Source: Actinomycetes bacterium (GTDB taxonomy: Bacteria; Actinomycetota; Acidimicrobiia; Acidimicrobiales; Acidimicrobiaceae). From it: a stretch of 11,576 bases of DNA. The notes below the pieces were generated by a model. It was not told where the DNA came from. It did not search any database and saw nothing but the letters and a program-made list of their open reading frames with translations. A program made the translations under genes and the position numbers. The stretch is taken from contig JAJYFX010000022.1 of NCBI GenBank assembly GCA_021785315.1, forward strand, positions 1 through 11,576, written 5' to 3'. Below, one piece after another: positions 7,107-11,576 of this stretch. Every line of letters begins with the position of its first letter. Positions within the stretch are counted from its first letter, which is position 1.

Positions 7107-7353
7107 CAGTCATTAAACCCCCTCGGGGATATGGTGAAACAACCTTGTGGGCTTATCATAATCCGTTGCATTAGTCCCACACAAACCAAATCACAACTCG
7201 TTCATCAGGCGTCGTTGACCTTTAAAAACACAAAGCTCGCAAGCCATGACGCACCGATGGGGCTGATTACACCCAATCGGTCACAATTAGCTTCATCCAT
7301 CTAATTCGATAACCAGGGTGGGCTAAAGTTGAATTGAAACGGGAGAAGTTCTC
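7107..7353. promoter_or_regulatory. Divergent intergenic region between fabF/SDR remnant and ogt
   Basis: No gene or RNA was recognised in these 247 bases. On the minus strand TTGTGT (7179-7184), 18 bases and TATGAT (7155-7160) form a plausible promoter with a good -10 and a poor -35. It would transcribe through the SDR remnant into fabF. A CCCC-TC-GGGG palindrome lies at about 7119-7128. Toward ogt, a TAAAGT hexamer at 7324-7329 fits an actinobacterial TANNNT -10, but no matching -35 was found. TTGACC at 7215-7220 has no -10 at the right spacing. Confidence 0.35.
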
Positions 7354-7373
7354 ATGGAAGGGGCGCACTGACT

Positions 7374-7904
7374 TTGAGTAATCAGACCGATGCGGTTTTT
7401 AGGGTCTTTGAAACGCCTTATGCACCTTTCGGCGTGGCGTTTGAGACTGTCAGCGCGCAGATTGTGGCATCTGGTTTCACATCCAATATTGCAGAGCTAA
7501 ACGAGATTCTGCCTGGTATGAGACTTGTTACAACGGCAAACAGAATGGTTGAGTTAGCCGCTCGAGATGTGCAGAAGTATCTGGAGTCCTACTTTAGCGG
7601 AAAGCCATCATCTGCGGCAAAGATTATCGATCCGAATCCTAGGGGAACGCAATTCCAAAAGGACGTTTGGAAGGAAATTTCTAAGATCCCTTTTTCCAGC
7701 ACAACGAGCTACATGGACATAGCAGCGGGAATCGGCCGGCCAAATAGTTGGAGGGCGACAGGTACCGCATGCGGAGCCAACACACTTGCGTTGTTCATTC
7801 CCTGCCATCGCGTAGTGCCAGCGTCTGGATCCACCGGAAACTACAGGTGGGGCACTGAGATAAAGGGGAAACTCCTAAGCCGCGAACGATCCATGGCACA
7901 ATAG
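7374..7904 (+). CDS. ogt: Methylated-DNA--protein-cysteine methyltransferase
   Basis: Suicidal DNA repair protein that moves the methyl group from O6-methylguanine (or O4-methylthymine) to its own cysteine. 176 aa, the usual size of the single-domain Ogt type without an Ada N-domain. The C-terminal catalytic domain has GTQFQKDVWKEISKIPFSST (91-110), the DNA-intruding arginine region SWRATGTA (R128), the hinge Asn in GANT (N136) and the acceptor FIPCHRVV (C144, H145, R146). A GNYRWG segment follows. The Pro that usually follows the hinge Asn is Thr here. The start is a TTG at 7374 with AAGGGG about 10 bases upstream, and no in-frame ATG suits. A 5-codon ORF (MEGAH, 7354-7371, with GGGAGAA upstream) ends 2 bases before the TTG and may feed ribosomes to it. 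Confidence 0.93.
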   Translation: MSNQTDAVFRVFETPYAPFGVAFETVSAQIVASGFTSNIAELNEILPGMRLVTTANRMVELAARDVQKYLESYFSGKPSSAAKIIDPNPRGTQFQKDVWKEISKIPFSSTTSYMDIAAGIGRPNSWRATGTACGANTLALFIPCHRVVPASGSTGNYRWGTEIKGKLLSRERSMAQ

Positions 7905-7908
7905 GAGG

Positions 7909-7953
7909 AACCGCTAACAAGCACATGGCGCAACCGAGGTTGAATTAGCTGTT
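7909..7953. terminator. Possible bidirectional terminator between ogt and the VOC gene
   Basis: Directly after the ogt stop, AACCGCTAA (7909-7917) and TTAGCTGTT (7945-7953) pair with one mismatch. Inside the loop CAACC and GGTTG (7931-7942) form a further small palindrome. The right arm includes the stop of the converging VOC gene. There is no U-tract on either strand, so this is a candidate structure rather than a clear intrinsic terminator. Confidence 0.35.
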
Positions 7954-8313
7954 GGAAACCTGGAGTATCCATCCATTTCCGTCAGGATCCTGAAATGTCG
8001 CATACCTTCCCCAGGGCGCCGTCTCAATGCCGCTGTGACCAACCTTGTTTTCATCCAGCCGGCTGAGGTCTCCCTCCAAATCCGCAGTTTCAAGAACAGC
8101 CCCCGTCAGCGTTCCCGCAACGTAGCTGTCAAACCACGTGACAAGAGACAGATGCGTGAAGCTTTCACCAAATGCAAGCTCAATCCAGCGCATCTTAGGA
8201 CTCATGACAACATCTGAAACCAATTTTGCGCCCAGCACGTCCCGATAGAAACCCAATGAGCGATCCTGGTCGGAAACAGGAACAGAAAAAACTCTCAGCC
8301 CTGTAATTGCCAT
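7945..8313 (-). CDS. VOC-superfamily (glyoxalase/bleomycin-resistance fold) protein
   Basis: 122 aa, one vicinal-oxygen-chelate module pair. The N-terminal strand is ITGLRVFSVPVSDQDRSLGFYRDVLG, with the typical 'D...FY.d.LG' signature. The C-terminal half ends ATFQDPDGNGWILQVSNS, the 'DPDGN-x-h-x-L' signature. Positions that hold metal-binding His and Glu in glyoxalase I are not obvious: Val or Phe near the first strand, and Gln where the last Glu often lies. Substrate and even catalysis are therefore unknown. The ATG at 8313 has a strong GAGGAGGG (8323-8330) 9 bases upstream, encoded in the last codons of bluB, and the genes overlap by 19 bases. Expression with bluB is nearly certain, but a role in cobalamin chemistry is only a guess. 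Confidence 0.88.
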   Translation of the reverse strand: MAITGLRVFSVPVSDQDRSLGFYRDVLGAKLVSDVVMSPKMRWIELAFGESFTHLSLVTWFDSYVAGTLTGAVLETADLEGDLSRLDENKVGHSGIETAPWGRYATFQDPDGNGWILQVSNS

Positions 8314-8957
8314 TTGTTTAGACCCTCCTCACTCCCGTAGCGGTTTGAAAAGACATGGCTTTTCAGCGATGTCCTGCTCTCCCAACCCAGCCTTTCCAGA
8401 TCTGGCGTCTCTTCCAGATGCGTCACAGGACCAAAACACAACCAGGCAATCGGACGCACGTGCTTAGGAAGATCCATCAGCTCTGCGAGATACTCTTCCT
8501 TATAGAAAGATACCCAGCCCACTCCCATGCCCTCATGGGTGGCTGCCAACCACAGATTTTCAATCGCGAGACACACCGAATAGAGTCCGGCATCGTCAAT
8601 CGTGTTCCTTCCCAGCACCGCAGGAGCACCACGATCTGAGTCGTAGGTAACGACTATCCCTAGACTCGAGTCCAGAATTCCCTCGATCTTGATCTTTTCG
8701 AAGGTGCTCAACCTATCGCCTCGGAGAAGCCCTGCGAAGGCAACTCTTTCCTGCTCTACGTGCTCGGCAAATTTGGCGCGCAAAGACATGTCCTCGACGA
8801 GGATGAAGTCCCAAGGCTGGCTCATGCCAACGCTTGGAGCCGCGTTCGCAGCACTGAGTACGCGTGACAGGACCTCGGGATCGACCGCACCCCCGCTGAA
8901 CTCAGCTCGAACATCCCGGCGCCTATAAATTACCTCGTAGAACTCTTGACTTATCAC
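8295..8957 (-). CDS. bluB: 5,6-dimethylbenzimidazole synthase
   Basis: BluB cannibalises reduced flavin mononucleotide with oxygen to make DMB, the lower ligand of cobalamin. From the GTG at 8957 it is 220 aa, close to family length. Hallmarks are YRRRDVRAEF with the catalytic-region Asp (D15), APSVGMSQPWDFILV (40-54), KIEGILDSSLGIVVTYDSDRG (90-110), VLGRNTIDDAGLYSVCLAIENLWLAA (114-139) and EGMGVGWVSFY with the conserved Ser (S150). These distinguish it from general nitroreductases. The open frame extends to a TTG at 9032, but the Asn/Tyr-rich extra 25 residues are not family-like. GAGGG (8966-8970) lies 8 bases before the GTG. The last codons supply the Shine-Dalgarno for the overlapping VOC gene. 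No cobalamin riboswitch was recognised upstream. Confidence 0.92.
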   Translation of the reverse strand: MISQEFYEVIYRRRDVRAEFSGGAVDPEVLSRVLSAANAAPSVGMSQPWDFILVEDMSLRAKFAEHVEQERVAFAGLLRGDRLSTFEKIKIEGILDSSLGIVVTYDSDRGAPAVLGRNTIDDAGLYSVCLAIENLWLAATHEGMGVGWVSFYKEEYLAELMDLPKHVRPIAWLCFGPVTHLEETPDLERLGWESRTSLKSHVFSNRYGSEEGLNKWQLQG

Positions 8958-8979
8958 ACGGATCACCCTCAACAAGACG

Positions 8980-9015
8980 TTGTAATTGTAATTATTGCAA
9001 TGATATCGGTACCGA
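8980..9015 (-). promoter_or_regulatory. bluB promoter/operator region with two palindromes
   Basis: Reading toward bluB, a perfect 10-base palindrome TCGGTACCGA (9006-9015) is followed by an AT-rich near-palindrome at 8980-9000 (arms TTGCAAT and ATTACAA on the minus strand). The latter contains TACAAT at 8985-8990, a good -10 placed about 28 bases before the bluB GTG. The -35 position would fall on or near the first palindrome and has no TTGACA match. Palindromes over both promoter elements suggest a TetR- or MarR-like repressor site. The regulator is not in the window. Confidence 0.4.
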
Positions 9016-9152
9016 AATACGCTAATACGCAAATCGGCCGCCAGGCCAAATTAGAACATGGAGAAAACCCGCAGGGTAGTATTTCAACAGTTGCAATAGC
9101 CCTCTTGTGAACTTTGCACCTAAAGACGAATATGAGAGACTCAAACCCAAGA

Positions 9153-9173
9153 CAGCCAAGACCGCCTTGGCTG
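9153..9173 (-). terminator. Hairpin downstream of the PIG-L gene
   Basis: CAGCCAAG and CTTGGCTG form a perfect 8-bp stem with a 5-base loop, 35 bases past the stop of the minus-strand deacetylase gene. The minus-strand sequence after the stem (TCTTGGGTTT) is only mildly T-rich. It separates the deacetylase from the bluB promoter and is the likeliest end of that transcript. The rest of the gap (9016-9207) shows nothing else recognised. Confidence 0.55.
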
Positions 9174-9207
9174 GATGACTATTGCCGCGTCGACTGAATG
9201 CTTACCT

Positions 9208-9939
9208 CTAACCGGTAATCACTTTTCTGTACATCTCGGCATATCTTCCCTTGGGAAGGCCTACTTCCGCCCCTGAAGCCTCCAACCAGCCTCGTACGAA
9301 GGCGGCTGTCTCATCTGGATTTGACAGCTGGCTCTTGTGCTCCAAAATAGCTCTGATTTTAAAATCCACGTATTCGGTGATGTCAACATAACAGTTTGGA
9401 TTTGGAGAAGCCTGCATAATTACGTCCTGAACAGTGTGCGCCTCAAGCTGCTCTGCCAGGAGTTCAGGAAACGCGAAGGGGTTGCGCGCATCAGGATAGA
9501 CGGCACAGATTGCCGCTTCGGCGGCAGCCAGGTGGTCTGGATGGGAGGCATAAATGCGATCAAAGTTCCGCTCTGTTGACTGGCAGATGAGCCGATCCGG
9601 CCTGAATTGCCTTATCTTTCGCGAAATGTCCTTCCTGAGACCTATGGTGGCCTGCAATTCACCGTCCTTATACCCGAGAAAGGTCAGGTTGGAAACTCCG
9701 ACAATGCCTGCAGCATTGGTCTGTTCGCTCTGCCTAATTGCAGGCATCTCGCTCCGCGCGATGCCAAGATCAAATCCACCGGCATCCCCGTCAGTAATTA
9801 TGCAATATGCGACCAGAGAACCTTCGACCACCCACTTGGCGACGGTTCCTGCCGACCCAAAATCAACATCATCAGGATGGGCTACCACTACCAGAACTCT
9901 TTCAACGGGTTCTAATTCTTCGAAATTCGGCATAGTCAT
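9208..9939 (-). CDS. PIG-L/MshB-family Zn-dependent N-deacetylase
   Basis: 243-aa LmbE-like hydrolase that removes acyl groups from N-acetylglucosaminyl or related substrates. The zinc motif is AHPDDVDFGSAG (H21, D24, with D23 as probable base), followed by TDGDAGG (49-54), RQSEQTNAAGIVG (69-81), FLGYKDGEL (87-95) and the second ligand region SHPDHLAAA (H133, H136). The third position after HPDD is Val-Asp where MshB and Mca have Glu. In actinobacteria such proteins include MshB and Mca of mycothiol metabolism, which suits the phylum, but the sequence alone does not assign the substrate. The ATG at 9939 has GGAG (9946-9949) 6 bases upstream. It is transcribed alone, divergently from bcp across 105 bases, with a hairpin past its end. 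Confidence 0.9.
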   Translation of the reverse strand: MTMPNFEELEPVERVLVVVAHPDDVDFGSAGTVAKWVVEGSLVAYCIITDGDAGGFDLGIARSEMPAIRQSEQTNAAGIVGVSNLTFLGYKDGELQATIGLRKDISRKIRQFRPDRLICQSTERNFDRIYASHPDHLAAAEAAICAVYPDARNPFAFPELLAEQLEAHTVQDVIMQASPNPNCYVDITEYVDFKIRAILEHKSQLSNPDETAAFVRGWLEASGAEVGLPKGRYAEMYRKVITG

Positions 9940-10031
9940 AACTTACTCCAGATTGGCCGCCAACCCTGAACCGCGGTCGCTTCAGGCAAGGTCATGAGGC
10001 AATACGCGGCGCCAACCCGCAATAAAAGTAC

Positions 10032-10047
10032 TAAATTTCAATTGATG
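10032..10047 (+). promoter_or_regulatory. Candidate leaderless promoter of bcp
   Basis: TAAATT (10032-10037) matches the TANNNT -10 pattern and lies 7 bases before the ATG at 10045. Transcription would then start at or next to the start codon. No Shine-Dalgarno precedes this ATG, which agrees with a leaderless mRNA. No good -35 was seen. Confidence 0.35.
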
Positions 10048-10527
10048 ACCGACACTGAAAACCTACGCCTTTCGCCAGGAGACAAAGCTCCCGAGCTTTG
10101 CCTGGAAAACCAGGATCACAAGCAGATCTGCCTAAGCGAGAATCTCGGACAAAAGATCGTGCTTTATTTCTACCCAAAAGACCTGACTCCTGGCTGCACA
10201 ACCCAGGCCAGCGAACTGACCGCTATTCTCCCTAAACTTCGGGCGGCAGGATACATGGTCTATGGAGTCTCCTCCGACACGCCCGAAAAGCATAGGGAAT
10301 TCATCAAAAAGATCAACATCGGTTTCGAATTGCTCTCCGATCCAGACAAATCCGTTATGACCGCATGGGGCACCTATGGCAGGAAACTCATGTATGGGCG
10401 CGAAACAGTCGGAGTCATTAGATCCACATTCGTCATCGACGAACGGGGCGTGATCACAAAGGCCGCATATGCAACCAAGGCTACGGGTCACGCTGCCCGC
10501 TTGGCCAAGGAGCTCGGGCTGGTCTAA
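10045..10527 (+). CDS. bcp: Bcp/PrxQ-type thioredoxin-dependent peroxiredoxin
   Basis: Cytosolic thiol peroxidase that reduces hydroperoxides. From the ATG at 10045 it is 160 aa, the family length, starting MTDTENLRLSPGDKAPEL. The core YFYPKDLTPGCTTQASEL has the peroxidatic Cys (C51) in the PxxxTxxC context. Later blocks are YGVSSDTPEKHREF, FELLSDPDKSV and TFVIDERGVI. Five residues after C51, where many Bcp proteins have the resolving cysteine, there is Ser (S56), so it probably works as a 1-Cys enzyme or resolves through a partner thiol such as mycothiol or thioredoxin. The frame is open from an upstream ATG at 9994, but those 17 residues are not family-like and that start lacks a proper ribosome site. 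It is divergent from the PIG-L gene. Confidence 0.94.
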   Translation: MTDTENLRLSPGDKAPELCLENQDHKQICLSENLGQKIVLYFYPKDLTPGCTTQASELTAILPKLRAAGYMVYGVSSDTPEKHREFIKKINIGFELLSDPDKSVMTAWGTYGRKLMYGRETVGVIRSTFVIDERGVITKAAYATKATGHAARLAKELGLV

Positions 10528-10556
10528 CCGGCCCAGTTTAGAGACTGAACGATCTC

Positions 10557-10571
10557 TATACTTGAATTGTG
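10557..10571 (+). promoter_or_regulatory. Candidate leaderless promoter of ctaG
   Basis: TATACT (10557-10562) differs from the TATAAT consensus at one base and ends 6 bases before the GTG at 10569. The expected transcription start coincides with the start codon. No Shine-Dalgarno precedes the GTG. A convincing -35 is not visible. Confidence 0.45.
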
Positions 10572-11435
10572 CTCGCTGCCCACCTGTTCTTGACGATAGC
10601 ATCGCCTCAAATTAAACTTTCAGTCCTTCTCACTGCCATACAAACTGATCCGCTCTCTTTGGTGGCACTGGCTGCTGAAATAATCTTTTCAGGGCTTTAC
10701 CTCCGGGGGACCAGGTTATTAAAAGCCAGGGGCAGACACTGGGCAAAACTCCGCACAACGAGCTTCCTAGCCGGGATGGCTCTGGTCTTCATTGCGACAG
10801 GATCCGGATTGGCATCTTACGATGACACAGTTTTTACCATTCACGTTATCCAGCACCTGCTGCTTATGAATCTTGCACCAATCCTCATCGCACTCAGTGC
10901 GCCGGTTACGCTTTTGCTGCAAGCCTCCAAAAGGTCTTTTCAGTCCGCAACGATAAGGTTCCTGCACTCCAAGATTGTTTCGATTATTAGCTTCCCGATT
11001 CTTGCCTGGCTTGCAAACTGGGCAACCATGTACATTTATTTTCTAACCCCCATATATCGTTTGTCCATCGAACACCCGCTGTTTCACGACTACACTCATC
11101 TCCATTTCCTGATTGCGGGCCTCATCTTCTGGACTACTTTGATCGGACTTGATCCAATTCGCTGGAAAATGACTTATGGGGCCAAGCTTGCCTATCTACT
11201 CGTCGGAATCCCCTTTGGCACGTTCATAGGAATCGCGCTGATGTCGATGAGAACGTCGGTCTCACCCGGAATTTCACTTGCAGATGTTCACTCCGGAGGT
11301 GCGCTTCTTTGGATCTTTGAAGAGGTATTTACAGTGGCAGCACTTGCAATAATATTTCTTCAGTGGGCCAACCATGAAGAGCGCATTGCAATCAGGGCAG
11401 ATAGAGGCCTCGACAGGCTAACCACCGAACAGTAG
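10569..11435 (+). CDS. ctaG: CtaG-type (caa3_CtaG) cytochrome c oxidase assembly membrane protein
   Basis: 288 aa, about seven hydrophobic helices. The family pattern of membrane histidines is present: IHVIQHLLLMNLAPILIALSAP (H92, H96), LFHDYTHLHFLIAGLIFW (H173, H177, H179) and LADVHSGGALLWIFEE (H241). This matches the caa3_CtaG family, thought to help deliver copper to the oxidase CuA or CuB centre. It is not the Cox11-type CtaG of proteobacteria. The GTG start at 10569 begins a hydrophilic-poor N-terminus and lacks a Shine-Dalgarno, but has a -10 hexamer just upstream. The gene follows bcp by 41 bases and is followed by a hairpin. No oxidase subunits are in view, so function rests on family membership. 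Confidence 0.9.
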   Translation: MLAAHLFLTIASPQIKLSVLLTAIQTDPLSLVALAAEIIFSGLYLRGTRLLKARGRHWAKLRTTSFLAGMALVFIATGSGLASYDDTVFTIHVIQHLLLMNLAPILIALSAPVTLLLQASKRSFQSATIRFLHSKIVSIISFPILAWLANWATMYIYFLTPIYRLSIEHPLFHDYTHLHFLIAGLIFWTTLIGLDPIRWKMTYGAKLAYLLVGIPFGTFIGIALMSMRTSVSPGISLADVHSGGALLWIFEEVFTVAALAIIFLQWANHEERIAIRADRGLDRLTTEQ

Positions 11436-11447
11436 GGGCCAAGATGA

Positions 11448-11477
11448 AAGTTCTGCCTGTCTGACAGGCAAAAACTT
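11448..11477 (+). terminator. Hairpin after ctaG
   Basis: TGCCTGT and ACAGGCA (11454-11470) form a 7-bp stem with a 3-base loop. Flanking AAGTT and AACTT extend the pairing after a small bulge. It begins 12 bases after the ctaG stop and before the thiolase promoter region. No U-run follows on the plus strand, as is common for actinobacterial terminators, so function is probable rather than certain. Confidence 0.55.
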
Positions 11478-11481
11478 CTAG

Positions 11482-11534
11482 TTGACTACCGAGTAACATA
11501 ATAATTACTTAGAGATGATTTCTCAGAATCGAGG
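11482..11534 (+). promoter_or_regulatory. Candidate promoter and ribosome site of the thiolase gene
   Basis: TTGACT (11482-11487) is a good -35. The matching -10 is weak: TTACTT at 11505-11510 after 17 bases, in an AT-rich stretch. GAGG at 11531-11534 lies 6 bases before the ATG at 11541 and is a convincing ribosome site. Confidence 0.4.
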
Positions 11535-11540
11535 TACTCA

Positions 11541-11576
11541 ATGCCAGAGACCGTTATTGTCGCAACCGCACGAACA
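11541..11576 (+). CDS. Thiolase family (acetyl-CoA acetyltransferase), first 12 codons
   Basis: The reading MPETVIVATART runs off the window. The 'VIVxATRT' opening is characteristic of thiolases, either biosynthetic acetoacetyl-CoA or degradative 3-ketoacyl-CoA. A Shine-Dalgarno, GAGG, lies 6 bases before the ATG. Catalytic Cys and His residues are beyond the window, so the subtype cannot be told. It has its own probable promoter, separate from ctaG. Confidence 0.75.
   Translation, partial: MPETVIVATART

Noticed and set aside
7048..7113. 21-codon minus-strand ORF with GAGGGGG just upstream
   Set aside because: The ribosome-site spacing is too short, there is no motif, and it lies out of frame at the decayed edge of the SDR remnant.
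8958..9032. N-terminal extension of BluB from the TTG at 9032
   Set aside because: The Asn/Tyr-rich residues are translated promoter and operator DNA; the GTG at 8957 has a good ribosome site and family-like start.
8958..9207. Cobalamin riboswitch upstream of bluB
   Set aside because: I could not find a B12-box-like sequence or the multi-helix layout; only palindromes and one hairpin are visible.
10132..10602. 156-codon minus-strand ORF opposite bcp
   Set aside because: It is antisense to all the conserved peroxiredoxin motifs and has no family resemblance.
1..11576. CRISPR array, tRNA, rRNA, insertion sequence or phage genes
   Set aside because: No spaced direct repeats, cloverleaf-like segments, transposase motifs or terminal inverted repeats were seen on either strand.

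Overview
The window looks like a chromosomal housekeeping stretch of an actinomycetote of moderate GC content. The main reason is gene order on the minus strand: threonylcarbamoyl-AMP synthase, glyA, a WecA-type phosphotransferase, two small Fo accessory genes, atpB and atpE. As I recall, Mycobacterium and Streptomyces carry most of this order next to their atp operons. A class within the phylum cannot be fixed from this sequence. No mobile element, CRISPR array, tRNA or rRNA was seen.

Positions 1-6726, all minus strand and read right to left: fabF (KAS II), a TsaC/YrdC protein, glyA, wecA-like, atpZ-like, atpI-like, atpB and the first 32 codons of atpE. Several junctions are tight: wecA/atpZ share ATGA, and atpZ and atpI are nearly abutting. 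A 216-base spacer with several inverted repeats separates atpB from atpE. The genes serve fatty-acid elongation, tRNA t6A modification, one-carbon supply, envelope polyprenyl-sugar priming and ATP synthase assembly. fabF appears to start inside an ATGA overlap with a 16-codon leader ORF.

Positions 6740-7373 lack an intact gene. On the minus strand they hold what reads as the C-terminal third of a decayed short-chain dehydrogenase split by a frameshift, followed upstream by a divergent promoter region shared with ogt.

Positions 7374-9939: ogt (plus) converges on a two-gene minus-strand unit, bluB (lower-ligand synthesis for cobalamin) overlapping a small VOC protein. The bluB upstream region has two palindromic operator-like elements. 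Next comes a hairpin and a minus-strand PIG-L/MshB-type deacetylase.

Positions 10045-11576, plus strand: a Bcp-type peroxiredoxin that lacks the usual resolving cysteine, a CtaG-type cytochrome oxidase assembly membrane protein, a hairpin, and the first 12 codons of a thiolase. Both bcp and ctaG have a -10-like hexamer 6-7 bases before the start codon and no clear Shine-Dalgarno, so both may be leaderless. I did not find a clearly new biological system. The best leads are the fabF leader ORF, the SDR remnant, the leaderless pair and the bluB control region.
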